Source: an uncultured Erysipelotrichales bacterium (GTDB lineage: Bacteria; Bacillota_I; Bacilli_A; Erysipelotrichales; Coprobacillaceae). Taken from it: DNA of 64,000 bases. Position 1 is the first letter of the stretch; every line of letters starts with the position of its first letter. Positions 41,526 through 49,443 of the stretch are shown here, piece by piece. Under the pieces are notes generated by a model. It did not search any database. It saw only the letters and a list, made by a program, of their open reading frames with translations, and was not told the DNA's origin. The DNA is taken from NCBI GenBank assembly GCA_910579135.1, contig CAJTTM010000012.1, positions 1 through 64,000 on the forward strand, read 5' to 3'. The translations under genes were made by a program, and so were the position numbers.

Positions 41526-41948
41526 ATGACAAAAAGCAAAATGAGAGAAGTAGCAAAGCTACTAGAAGTTGAGTTAGATGAAGAATTTAATGTTATAGGG
41601 TCGAATTGGAATCCTTACAAAATAACAGAAGGTGGAATGTTTGATTGTAGAGGTAGACAGGTACATAGTGTTTTTTATGGTTTATTAAAAGGGCATTTAA
41701 AAATAAAAAAACCTATTCTTGATGAGGTTGAAAAACATTATTTAGAAAGTGTTTTAAGACCATTTAAAGATAAAATTAGTTTTATTATTAAATACGACAA
41801 TTTTAATAATAGTTATCGTATACGCGTTTATATTTGTGATGGTGAAGATTATTTGAGATTTCCTTATTTTAAAAAAGGAACAATGTACAAAAGTATGGAA
41901 GATGATAAAAAATACACCTTAAAAGAATTAGGATTGTTTGAGGATTAA
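41526..41948 (+). CDS. hypothetical phage protein, 140 aa
   Basis: N-terminal helix-turn-like KMREVAKLLEVELDEEF and a strand-rich C-terminus. AAAGGATGATGA precedes the ATG. The same first ~15 residues occur often in phage proteins between replication and late genes, but no function is known. Confidence 0.6.
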   Translation: MTKSKMREVAKLLEVELDEEFNVIGSNWNPYKITEGGMFDCRGRQVHSVFYGLLKGHLKIKKPILDEVEKHYLESVLRPFKDKISFIIKYDNFNNSYRIRVYICDGEDYLRFPYFKKGTMYKSMEDDKKYTLKELGLFED

Positions 41949-41950
41949 AC

Positions 41951-42070
41951 ATGGAACGTAAAACATTTTATATGCTTGCGTTATACATATGTGCTGTTTT
42001 TTCTAGAATGAATGGTGCAGTTTTCTTTGGATTTATGTATTTAGGTGAAATCATAAAAGAAAAACGTTAA
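41951..42070 (+). CDS. small hydrophobic phage protein, 39 aa
   Basis: MERKTFYMLALYICAVFSRM then FFGFMYLGEII and a basic end; one membrane helix. It follows the previous stop after two bases. Unknown function. Confidence 0.5.
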   Translation: MERKTFYMLALYICAVFSRMNGAVFFGFMYLGEIIKEKR

Positions 42071-42105
42071 GAAATGTTAAGGTTTTTATAAAGGAGGAGA
42101 TAAAC

Positions 42106-42984
42106 ATGGATGAAATAGATTTTTACTTAATGGATTTAGAAAGTAAATTTAAAAAAATAAATCCAAAAGAATATTATCTTTCATATTCTGGAGGAAAAGA
42201 TAGTCATTTTCTCTATTGGTTCATAAAAAAATATTTACACGATACTGAAATAGAAATCGTTTCTGTGAATACGTATATGGAACACAAAGAAATAAGAGAA
42301 AGAATGTATAAGTATGCTGATACAGTTCTCATTCCAAAGATGAAGCCTTTTGAGATAAAGGAAAAATATGGAAGTCCTTGTTTTAGTAAAATTCAGGATG
42401 ATTTTATAAATCGTTACCAAAATGGATGTAGATCAGAATATTTATTAAAACATATATATGGATATACATTTGTTGGTAGTGATAAAAAAGAATATAAAAC
42501 ATTATTTAAATTAAACAATAATGCGAGAGAATTGCTGTTAAGTGGTAAATTACATAGAGTTAGTACTAACTGTTGTAAATACTTAAAGAAACTTCCTTTT
42601 AAAGCCTTTGAGAAGGAAACAGGAAAAAAAGCAATTCTTGGTGTAAGAGCAAAAGAAAGTAATATGAGAAAATCACAATATAAATCTTGTTTTACAAAAG
42701 ATAAGAAGTTTACACCTTTGTACGATTTAAGTGATGAACTATTAGAAAAGATTTATAAAAAATATGATATTGAAATCCCAAAAATATATGAATACATAGG
42801 ACGAACTGGATGTGCTGGTTGCCCATATGGCTCTTGGAAGAGAGAAACAAAAGTAGAATTAGATTTATTACCTGAAAATCAAAGGAAGTTCGTGATTGAA
42901 TATTTCAAAGAATCATATGAAGTTTTAGGGATTGATTATAAACATAAACAAGAGAGATTAGATTTAGGAGAAAATAAAGAATGA
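42106..42984 (+). CDS. PAPS reductase-like PP-loop protein
   Basis: A 292-residue protein of the adenine nucleotide alpha-hydrolase superfamily. PP-loop SGGKDS at 28-33. Cys156-Cys157 (NCCKYL) and GCAGCPYG (Cys236, Cys239) may hold an iron-sulphur cluster, as in sulphonucleotide reductases and DndC. Phage versions may modify DNA or tRNA, or scavenge sulphur; no dnd partners are visible here. AAGGAGGAG precedes the ATG. Confidence 0.8.
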   Translation: MDEIDFYLMDLESKFKKINPKEYYLSYSGGKDSHFLYWFIKKYLHDTEIEIVSVNTYMEHKEIRERMYKYADTVLIPKMKPFEIKEKYGSPCFSKIQDDFINRYQNGCRSEYLLKHIYGYTFVGSDKKEYKTLFKLNNNARELLLSGKLHRVSTNCCKYLKKLPFKAFEKETGKKAILGVRAKESNMRKSQYKSCFTKDKKFTPLYDLSDELLEKIYKKYDIEIPKIYEYIGRTGCAGCPYGSWKRETKVELDLLPENQRKFVIEYFKESYEVLGIDYKHKQERLDLGENKE

Positions 42985-43295
42985 ATAAATATGAAGAAGC
43001 ATTAAATAGAATAGCTTTCAATTTTGGTTTAGATTGCTTAGATGAAAATATAACAGAGGAAGAACAAGATAATTTAGCAAAAGATATAACTTTAATGAAT
43101 GAATTAGTTGAAAAAGAAATACCTAAGAAACCAAACATTGATTATGTAATAGATGATACATATTGTTTTTGTCCGGTATGCGGAAATATTATCATAGAAA
43201 AAAGAATGCTAAATACTGTAAGTAGTGATTTATTTAAAAAAAGCAATTCCTTTTGTTCTCAATGTGGACAAGCCATAGATTGGAGTGAGGAATAA
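42981..43295 (+). CDS. zinc-ribbon phage protein, 104 aa
   Basis: N-terminal helix (YEEALNRIAFNFG) and a C-terminal zinc ribbon CPVCG...CSQCG. ATGA-coupled to the PAPS-like gene. Common in phage early regions. Unknown function. Confidence 0.65.
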   Translation: MNKYEEALNRIAFNFGLDCLDENITEEEQDNLAKDITLMNELVEKEIPKKPNIDYVIDDTYCFCPVCGNIIIEKRMLNTVSSDLFKKSNSFCSQCGQAIDWSEE

Positions 43296-43540
43296 TGACA
43301 GAAAAAGAGAAAATGCAGTTTGAGGCAGATGGAATTATCTTAACTTGTGAGCATTTAATTAGTAACTCATTTTGTGGTGGAATTTATAATACTATAGAAG
43401 CAATATCATCAATTTTTAGCAATACAGGTATTACAAAAGAAGAATTTGAAAAATGTGAAGATGATTTTTCTAAAGAAAAAATTATTGAATTATTTGGTAA
43501 TCAAGAAGAATTTTATAAGGAATTGGGGTGGATAGAATGA
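43295..43540 (+). CDS. hypothetical phage protein, 81 aa
   Basis: Acidic helical protein (MQFEADGIILTCEHLI). One-base overlap with the previous stop and ATGA coupling to the next gene. Unknown function. Confidence 0.6.
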   Translation: MTEKEKMQFEADGIILTCEHLISNSFCGGIYNTIEAISSIFSNTGITKEEFEKCEDDFSKEKIIELFGNQEEFYKELGWIE

Positions 43541-43734
43541 TTGAAAAAGAACTATGCGAAATGTGTAATGATTATTCAATCGAAATTTCATGCGATTACA
43601 AAGACAAATGCAAATTGTTGAAAATAATTAAAGAAAATGAAGAATTAAAAAAAGAAATAAAAGAATTAAAATTAAAAATATCGTATATGATTAATCCTAA
43701 CGAAATTGATGATAGGCAAGAAATGGGTGGATAG
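43537..43734 (+). CDS. small phage protein, 65 aa
   Basis: Four Cys near the start (CEMCNDYSIEISCDYKDKC) could bind zinc; then a Lys/Glu coiled coil. Start context GGGGTGGATAGAATGA is nearly identical to that of the next gene, which points to duplication of the start region. Confidence 0.55.
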   Translation: MIEKELCEMCNDYSIEISCDYKDKCKLLKIIKENEELKKEIKELKLKISYMINPNEIDDRQEMGG

Positions 43735-43735
43735 A

Positions 43736-43945
43736 ATGAGTTGTTTAAATGCAATTAACAAAATAATAAGATTTGAGTGTGAATGTCCTAATTGTTATGA
43801 AAAGATAAGAAGTGATGATTTGGATAGTCCAATTTTTGGTTTGGATATAGAAGAAGTAAAAGAAATTAATCATGGTGGTGAATTAGAAATTGAATGTCAT
43901 GAGTGTGGACATAAATTTACAATAGATGAAATTGATTGGGAGTGA
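43736..43945 (+). CDS. zinc-finger phage protein, 69 aa
   Basis: CECPNCYEKI and CHECGHKF form a two-part zinc ribbon. Start context GGGTGGATAGAATGAG repeats that of the preceding gene. Unknown function; nucleic-acid binding is possible. Confidence 0.6.
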   Translation: MSCLNAINKIIRFECECPNCYEKIRSDDLDSPIFGLDIEEVKEINHGGELEIECHECGHKFTIDEIDWE

Positions 43946-43951
43946 GTGAAG

Positions 43952-44290
43952 ATGTTGACTAAAGAAGAATGTACGAAAGCATTAGATAATATAACTTTAG
44001 AAGTATCAACTATGGATAATGAAGATACTAGATTGATAGAAAGTAATGTTGATGTAGAAATAAATTTACTTGATGACTTAATCAAAGAACACTTTGACAA
44101 TCCATCTCTAAAGTTTGAAGAACTTGAAGATAATATGTGGGTTTGGGATAGTTATTTCCATTGTTATTGTTATATTGGTCTTATTGTCAATAAAAATTGT
44201 GTTCATATAGGTTATATAGATGGTTATTCATCTGATGGTCCATTTGAAGAAAATCGTTTCTATAGAAAGGAAGTGAAAGATGATGAATAA
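43952..44290 (+). CDS. hypothetical phage protein, 112 aa
   Basis: Helical start MLTKEECTKALDNI and a Trp/Tyr-rich centre (NMWVWDSYFHCYCY). GGGAG lies 9 bases before the ATG. Similar proteins are common in Bacillota phages; function unknown. Confidence 0.6.
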   Translation: MLTKEECTKALDNITLEVSTMDNEDTRLIESNVDVEINLLDDLIKEHFDNPSLKFEELEDNMWVWDSYFHCYCYIGLIVNKNCVHIGYIDGYSSDGPFEENRFYRKEVKDDE

Positions 44291-44441
44291 ACTAGACATA
44301 ATTGACATTGATATTTTAGAGCGATTAGTTCGCAAAGAAATTGATAATCCAGAAAAGGGTAATGATTTAATGGACCTAAAACAATATGAATTTGATCTAA
44401 GACAACTTTTACATAAGTTGGAGGTTATGAGAAATGACTAA
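44280..44441 (+). CDS. small phage protein, 53 aa
   Basis: MMNKLDIIDIDILERLVRKE and a helical end. It overlaps the previous gene by 11 bases; AAGGAAG is 6-9 bases before ATG ATG. Unknown function. Confidence 0.5.
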   Translation: MMNKLDIIDIDILERLVRKEIDNPEKGNDLMDLKQYEFDLRQLLHKLEVMRND

Positions 44442-44517
44442 CTTATTTATTGGAATAGTATTAGGAGCGTGCTTAGGTGCGTTCCTGATGTGTTTGGTCG
44501 TAGGAGGGAATAAATGA
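44434..44517 (+). CDS. 27-aa membrane micro-protein
   Basis: MTNLFIGIVLGACLGAFLMC and a short end: one Gly-rich membrane helix. GGAGG precedes the ATG. It overlaps both neighbours by 8 and 4 bases. Unknown function. Confidence 0.5.
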   Translation: MTNLFIGIVLGACLGAFLMCLVVGGNK

Positions 44518-44600
44518 TTGATGTATTAATTACGCTTGTTATAGGTGTATCTTGTGGGATTATATCAAGTGCTATAGTTTTGTATTTGAATAGAAGATAA
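44514..44600 (+). CDS. 28-aa membrane micro-protein
   Basis: MIDVLITLVIGVSCGIISSA and a basic tail; one membrane helix. TAGGAGGG precedes the ATG, which overlaps the previous TGA. Together with the 27-aa gene it forms a coupled pair. Confidence 0.5.
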   Translation: MIDVLITLVIGVSCGIISSAIVLYLNRR

Positions 44601-44618
44601 TAGGGAGGAATGATAGCA

Positions 44619-45170
44619 ATGGATATGTTAGAAAAAGAATTATTAGAAAGGTTAGAGGAATCTGGAAGGGTACATTCACTTGAATTATTACGTTCTGATA
44701 TCAGGAATTATAGAAATTTAAAAAATGAACTTGCAAAAGTCGAAAAGGATTATGCTATGGGAATGCTACCTTTTAGAGAAAAAATTGATTGGGCTAATGC
44801 TGAACTTGAAAAAATTAAGAGTCCAAAATATGGAGATTGTTTAGGAGGTTATGTTGAAACCCTTGATCAAAAAATAGGCAGATTAGAAAAAGAAAAAGCA
44901 AAAGCAGCTCAAGAGATAGTAACATACATGTCAGCTAATAATTATATTTACTATAATCGTAAATGGGTTCTAATGTCTCGTATATCTGTTGTTGAGAATG
45001 CATTAGAGTCTTTAAATGATAAAGATAGAGAATTTATCAAAGACTTGTATATTGATCCTATAGGTTTTAAAAAAGTGATGAAAAAGTATAGAATTGAAAA
45101 CAATGGTAATGTTTATAGGAAGGCAAATAATATTTTAAAAAAAAGTATTGTAATGTATATATTCTTTTAA
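44619..45170 (+). CDS. ArpU/RinA-like late transcription regulator
   Basis: A 183-residue helical protein. The C-terminal part (LNDKDREFIKDLYIDPIG ... NVYRKANNILKKSI) resembles the sigma-70 region 4-like domain of ArpU/RinA proteins, which activate late genes. It is last before the cargo pocket and terminase, the usual place. The ATG at 44619 has GGAGG 10 bases upstream; the one at 44610 is too close. Confidence 0.7.
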   Translation: MDMLEKELLERLEESGRVHSLELLRSDIRNYRNLKNELAKVEKDYAMGMLPFREKIDWANAELEKIKSPKYGDCLGGYVETLDQKIGRLEKEKAKAAQEIVTYMSANNYIYYNRKWVLMSRISVVENALESLNDKDREFIKDLYIDPIGFKKVMKKYRIENNGNVYRKANNILKKSIVMYIFF

Positions 45171-45199
45171 TAGAATAGGTTTAGGAAGGTGAAAACAAA

Positions 45200-45298
45200 A
45201 TGAAGCAGAGTTACAAGAAAAAAACGTGTTTTATTATTACTCCTATTGGGCAAGAAGGTTTTGATTTATTAAAAGAATGTAAGAATATAAATATATGA
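45200..45298 (+). pseudogene. remnant of a CFIITPIG-type defence or deoxyribosyltransferase-like gene
   Basis: Only 32 codons: KKKTCFIITPIGQEG then a diverged end and TGA. The motif opens TIR-like/nucleoside deoxyribosyltransferase-like effector proteins of ~150-300 aa. AGGAAGGTG precedes the ATG. The rest of the gene is missing, and a terminator lies ~95 bases on. A deletion remnant is the simplest reading. Confidence 0.45.
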
Positions 45299-45391
45299 TA
45301 TATTATTCATTTGAAAATCGTGATATTATTATAATGTCGAAGAACGACAAGAAAGAATTATCATTAATTTATTTCCCCTTTATATCTTAGA

Positions 45392-45419
45392 AAAGAACAT
45401 GATGTGGTGTTCTTTTTTG
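45392..45419 (+). terminator. intrinsic terminator before the cargo gene
   Basis: AAAGAACA and TGTTCTTT form an 8-bp stem followed by TTTT. It separates early transcription from the gene at 45494. Confidence 0.8.
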
Positions 45420-45430
45420 CTTATATAAAG

Positions 45431-45459
45431 TTGTCTATTTATACTATTTTTCGTATAAT
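45431..45459 (+). promoter_or_regulatory. promoter of the cargo gene
   Basis: TTGTCT (45431-45436), 17 bases, TATAAT (45454-45459). The gene thus has its own constitutive-type promoter, as lysogeny cargo genes do. Confidence 0.75.
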
Positions 45460-45493
45460 TAAAGAAATTAGTTAAATAGGAGGGAGAATTACA

Positions 45494-46732
45494 ATGATGA
45501 TACAATTACTTACATATAGTGGAAAGGAAAATGATTTAAAAGGGAAATATGTTGCTATTAATAAATTACACGATGCACAATCATTAGATGAATTTGATAT
45601 TAATGTTATTGATTTAAGAGATAAAAACATTTGGAGATATAATGGAAATAAAAAGAATGATATTAACAGTGTTAATGATTTAAAAAGTTTATCAGATATG
45701 ATATCGACAAGACAAAAATCAAAAGTTGTTATTATATATCCACAAAATATTATATATTTATACAACAAGACATATCATATAGGAACAAGTGGCTATTCAC
45801 TTGATAAAAAATGTGAATTAAAAGATATGATTAACGATATGAATTATATATTGAGTTCTCTATATAGACCTATAATTAATCTAAACGTGTTTTATGAAAA
45901 TAATAGGACTCAAATATTTGATAATGAAATATCAGCATCATTTTATTTTAACAATGTACCACTAGAGAGTGTTCTGACAAAATCACTGAAAAGTGAGAAA
46001 TTCACTACTATTAAGTATAATAGTGTTATTTTATCTACTTTAAATATTATTTCATATGAACAACTAATTAATTTTTTACATCAAATACACTTAATAGAAA
46101 TAAAGGAGGAAGCCCCTGACTGGGTAAAGGAGGAAAAAATGTTTGATGATGCTATGCAATTACAAAAGATTCAAGAAAATGAATATATAATAAAAAATGC
46201 TAAAGCTAATATTAATGAAGCCAATGAAATTATAAGTAGAAATAATAGGTATAAATCTATACTTTATACTTCTGGGGATGAATTGGTAGATGTTATATTT
46301 GAAATATTAGAGCAAATGCTAGGGTGTGATTTATCCAGTTTCCATGATATAAAGAAAGAAGACTTTAATTTTTATTTAGATAACAATGTATTTATAGGTG
46401 AAATAAAAGGAATAACGTCAAATGTTAAAAGTATTAATGTATCACAATTGGATGTTCATGTACAAAACTATCTTGATGATCATGAAGAAGATAAGGATAA
46501 AATAACATCGTTATTAATTATTGATCATCAGAGAAATAGACCATTAAGTGAAAGAGAGCCAGTTCATAATATTCAAATTAATCTCGCTAAAAGAAATGGA
46601 AGTTTAATTGTTGAGACTATTACACTTTTAAAACTATTTGAAAAATATTTAGACAATACATTAACAAGAGAAAAATGTATAGAAATATTGTCAATAAATA
46701 CTGGATTATTAACTACAGATAATTTTAATTAA
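45494..46732 (+). CDS. cargo protein with putative C-terminal PD-(D/E)XK domain
   Basis: A 412-residue protein of no recognised family. Residues 1-~215 form a mixed alpha/beta region (VINVIDLRDKNIW-like strands, KVVIIYPQNIIYLYN). A helical linker (~225-260) leads to a nuclease-like core: Glu263 in SGDELVDVIFEIL, Asp296, Glu303-x-Lys305 in GEIKG, and Gln in SQLDVHVQNY. Own promoter and flanking terminators in the late-regulator/terminase gap mark a moron; an anti-phage or anti-plasmid effector is inferred. AGGAGGGAG precedes the ATG. Confidence 0.6.
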   Translation: MMIQLLTYSGKENDLKGKYVAINKLHDAQSLDEFDINVIDLRDKNIWRYNGNKKNDINSVNDLKSLSDMISTRQKSKVVIIYPQNIIYLYNKTYHIGTSGYSLDKKCELKDMINDMNYILSSLYRPIINLNVFYENNRTQIFDNEISASFYFNNVPLESVLTKSLKSEKFTTIKYNSVILSTLNIISYEQLINFLHQIHLIEIKEEAPDWVKEEKMFDDAMQLQKIQENEYIIKNAKANINEANEIISRNNRYKSILYTSGDELVDVIFEILEQMLGCDLSSFHDIKKEDFNFYLDNNVFIGEIKGITSNVKSINVSQLDVHVQNYLDDHEEDKDKITSLLIIDHQRNRPLSEREPVHNIQINLAKRNGSLIVETITLLKLFEKYLDNTLTREKCIEILSINTGLLTTDNFN

Positions 46733-46792
46733 AACAGCATATAATGCTATGTTATTTATATAGAATTGAAGTAAAGGAGGAAATCAATTATA

Positions 46793-46993
46793 ATGTATTC
46801 AAGTATAAAAGATAGAATGAAATCGGCACGTAGACAAGCTATCGAGGAGAAAAAGAGCAAGATCATATCTTTATGTGCTAATCTTGGGATACCAGTTCCA
46901 TTAAATTTAGATCGTTGTACAGAAAATGAACTTGATTCCTTAATTTCTGCATTAATAAGTCAAGACAAAAAAATTGAAGGATATATAAGATAA
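46793..46993 (+). CDS. small hypothetical protein, 66 aa
   Basis: Helical and basic at the start (IKDRMKSARRQAIEEKKSK), then a short strand and helix. AAAGGAGG precedes the ATG. It is second in the cargo unit and ends at a terminator, so it may partner the 412-aa protein. No family recognised. Confidence 0.6.
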   Translation: MYSSIKDRMKSARRQAIEEKKSKIISLCANLGIPVPLNLDRCTENELDSLISALISQDKKIEGYIR

Positions 46994-47018
46994 CCACACG
47001 CGCTGTGGTTTTTATTTT
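46992..47018 (+). terminator. intrinsic terminator of the cargo unit
   Basis: AACCACA and TGTGGTT form a 7-bp stem with a 5-base loop, followed by TTTATTTTG. Confidence 0.85.
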
Positions 47019-47072
47019 GTAAAACATATGATATAATATAAAAAAATAACAAAAATGAAAAGAGGTGAATTT

Positions 47073-47276
47073 ATGGAAAAAACGTCTTATGAAAAAGAAA
47101 TAATCGAAAAAGACAAAATAATAAAAGAAATGCAGTAAATAGCAAATGAACTTAATTATGTTTTGGCAGATTATACAAGTTTAATCAATAGGAATATTGA
47201 AGAACTATATCAAGAGTTAGAAGATTTAAAACAGATGGAATTAAATCAGGATTTAGAAGATGATTTGGAATTATAA
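47073..47276 (+). pseudogene. small coiled-coil gene with in-frame TAA
   Basis: Reading from the ATG after AGAGGTG gives 21 codons (MEKTSYEKEIIEKDKIIKEM) and then TAA at 47136. The same frame continues without break as IANELNYVLADYTSLINRNI ... DDLEL to a second TAA. Both parts are one acidic coiled coil, so a point mutation has split a 67-codon gene. A terminator follows. Confidence 0.6.
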
Positions 47277-47301
47277 GAGTACAGAAATGTACTTTTTCTT
47301 T
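47277..47301 (+). terminator. intrinsic terminator
   Basis: AGTACA and TGTACT form a 6-bp stem with loop GAAA, followed by TTTTCTTTT. Confidence 0.7.
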
Positions 47302-47314
47302 TATCCAAAAAAAT

Positions 47315-47392
47315 GGCAGGATAGAGTACCAGGTAACTCAATACGGTCTCCTTAACTGTATTCAGGTGGTTCGATTCCACCTCCTGCAACCA
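47315..47392 (+). tRNA. atypical tRNA-Arg(CCT)-like gene
   Basis: Cloverleaf: acceptor GGCAGGA/TCCTGCA (G1-A72 mismatch), D stem GAGT/ACTC with GG in the loop, T arm GGTGG-TTCGATT-CCACC, discriminator A and encoded CCA. The anticodon arm ACGGT/ACTGT can be extended by two A-T pairs to 7 bp; the loop CTCCTTA gives anticodon CCT (reads AGG). Two extra bases lie between D and anticodon stems and base 37 is T. Probably a phage tRNA, perhaps degenerate. It lies 27 bases before terS. Confidence 0.6.
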
Positions 47393-47419
47393 ATTAGTAA
47401 ATGAGAAGGAGGTGTCATT

Positions 47420-47845
47420 ATGACTGAGAAACAAAAAATGTTTTGTGATGAATACTTGATAGATTTGAATGGTACAAGGGCATATAAAGCAGTATATAAA
47501 AATATAAAAAGTGATAATGCTGCAGCATCAAGAGCAAGCAAACTTCTTGATCAAGATGACATCAAGGAGTATATAGATAAGAGATTAGAAGAAATAAAGA
47601 ATGAAAAGACAGCAGATATTCAAGAGGTTATGGAATATTTAACATCTGTAATGCGTAGAGAATCTCAGTCATCAGTATTAGCTATGTGTGGTGATGGATG
47701 TCAGGAGGTTATTGAAAAGCCACCAGATGAAAAAGAAAGGCTAAAAGCAGCAGAACTGTTAGGTAAGCGTTATAGGATGTTTAGTGATAAAGTTGAAATC
47801 GACGGTTCTATACCAGTTGTGATTGTAGATGATATAGATGGCTGA
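47420..47845 (+). CDS. terS: terminase small subunit
   Basis: Recognises phage DNA for packaging. 141 residues of the Terminase_2 family: N-terminal helix-turn-helix (FCDEYLIDLNGTRAYKAVYK, AASRASKLL) and a C-terminal part contacting the large subunit. AAGGAGGTG precedes the ATG. First gene of the packaging/late operon; overlaps terL by 8 bases. Confidence 0.92.
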   Translation: MTEKQKMFCDEYLIDLNGTRAYKAVYKNIKSDNAAASRASKLLDQDDIKEYIDKRLEEIKNEKTADIQEVMEYLTSVMRRESQSSVLAMCGDGCQEVIEKPPDEKERLKAAELLGKRYRMFSDKVEIDGSIPVVIVDDIDG

Positions 47846-49091
47846 AAATGTCCAACGTGTATCATTTAGAGAAATAGTTGGCGGTGGTTATGATGAATAT
47901 TTGCGCTTCAAAGGAAGATATCGTGTGTGTAAAGGTTCACGTGCATCGAAGAAAAGTACTACCACTTCTCTTGATTATATAAAGAACATGATGAAATATC
48001 CACAGGCAAATTTGTTAGTGGTTCGTAAGACGGGTAGGACACTTAAAGATAGTGTCTATACACAATTAAAATGGGCGATACATAAGTTACAAGTAGATAA
48101 ATATTGGAAGTGTATTGAATCACCATTAGAAATAACGTACATACCCACAGGGCAAAAGATATATTTTAGGGGATTGGATGATCCCTTAAAAGTAACATCT
48201 ATTGCTGTTGATGTAGGTGTTTTATGTTGGCTTTGGATAGAAGAAGCATATGAAATCACAAAAGAAGATGATTTCAATATGCTTGATGAATCAATTCGTG
48301 GTGCTGTGCCATCAGGATTATGGAAACAAATTACCTTGACATTCAATCCTTGGAACGAAAAGATATGGATTAAGAAAAGGTTCTTTGATTGTGAATCCAA
48401 TGAAGATATTTTTGCAATGACAACAAATTATATGTGCAATGAGTTCTTGGATGAAGCTGACTTAAGAGTTTTTGACCGTATGAAAAAAGATAATCCAAAA
48501 CGTTATAAAGTTGCTGGTTTAGGACATTGGGGTATTGTAGACGGTTTAGTGTACGAAAATTGGCGTGAAGAAGAATTTGATATTGATGCAATAAGACAGA
48601 TTTCAACACCTGAAAGTGCGTTTGGTCTTGACTACGGTTATACAAATGATCCAACTGCTTTATTTTGTGGATTTATTGATCAACAAAATAAAAAGATATA
48701 TGTATTTGATGAAATGTATAAAAAGGGAATGTCGAATGAACGTATAGCTGAAGAAATAACTGAAATGGGATATGCTAAAGAAAAGATTATTGCTGATAGT
48801 GCAGAACCTAAATCTAATGATAGATTAAGAACATTAGGATTAAGAGGGATTCGTGGTGCTAGGAAGGGTAAAGATAGTATTAAAAATGGAATAGACTTTA
48901 TTCAAGACTATAAAATAATCATTCATCCTAGATGTGTTAATTTCATCACAGAAATAAGCAATTACCAGTGGGATAAAGACAAATTTAATAATAGATTGAA
49001 TAAACCTATTGATGATTTCAATCATCTTATGGATGCAATGAGATATGCACTTGAAGGATATAGTCGAGGAGATAATTATTCATTTGATTGA
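47838..49091 (+). CDS. terL: terminase large subunit
   Basis: Packaging motor and nuclease, 417 residues, Terminase_3/PBSX type. Walker A-like CKGSRASKKSTT near residue 31, Walker B LCWLWIEEAYE, C-terminal RNase H-like nuclease with FGLDYGYTNDPTA and an Asp-rich end. Ends in TGA. It overlaps terS, so the two are made together. Confidence 0.95.
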   Translation: MAENVQRVSFREIVGGGYDEYLRFKGRYRVCKGSRASKKSTTTSLDYIKNMMKYPQANLLVVRKTGRTLKDSVYTQLKWAIHKLQVDKYWKCIESPLEITYIPTGQKIYFRGLDDPLKVTSIAVDVGVLCWLWIEEAYEITKEDDFNMLDESIRGAVPSGLWKQITLTFNPWNEKIWIKKRFFDCESNEDIFAMTTNYMCNEFLDEADLRVFDRMKKDNPKRYKVAGLGHWGIVDGLVYENWREEEFDIDAIRQISTPESAFGLDYGYTNDPTALFCGFIDQQNKKIYVFDEMYKKGMSNERIAEEITEMGYAKEKIIADSAEPKSNDRLRTLGLRGIRGARKGKDSIKNGIDFIQDYKIIIHPRCVNFITEISNYQWDKDKFNNRLNKPIDDFNHLMDAMRYALEGYSRGDNYSFD

Positions 49092-49106
49092 TATTAGGAG
49101 GAAAAT

Positions 49107-49439
49107 ATGAAAATAAATGTTTTGGGTACTGAATATGATATTGAGTTATTAGAACAAAGAGATGAAACAATGAAAACAATGAATTGTGATGGCTATTCAG
49201 ATTGTTCAGTAAAAGAAATAAAAGTTCTTAAAATAAAAGCAGATGGTGATGTCACAAAAATTAAAAATCCTATTAAATACCAAAATACCATTTTAGGGCA
49301 TGAGATTATTCATGCTTTTTTATATGAAAGTGGTATTGAGTCAGGGATGCAATTTCATAGTGAAGAATGTGTTGATTTCTTTGCTATGCAATTCTCTAAA
49401 TTAGAGAAAATATTTGATAGTATTGAATGCAAGGGGTGA
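49107..49439 (+). CDS. phage protein with HExxH motif
   Basis: A 110-residue protein. GHEIIHAF carries an HExxH zinc-peptidase motif, in a fold like the short SprT/ImmA-type proteins found next to terminases. TAGGAGG precedes the ATG. It may process a structural protein or repressor; unproven. Confidence 0.65.
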   Translation: MKINVLGTEYDIELLEQRDETMKTMNCDGYSDCSVKEIKVLKIKADGDVTKIKNPIKYQNTILGHEIIHAFLYESGIESGMQFHSEECVDFFAMQFSKLEKIFDSIECKG

Positions 49440-49443
49440 GTAA

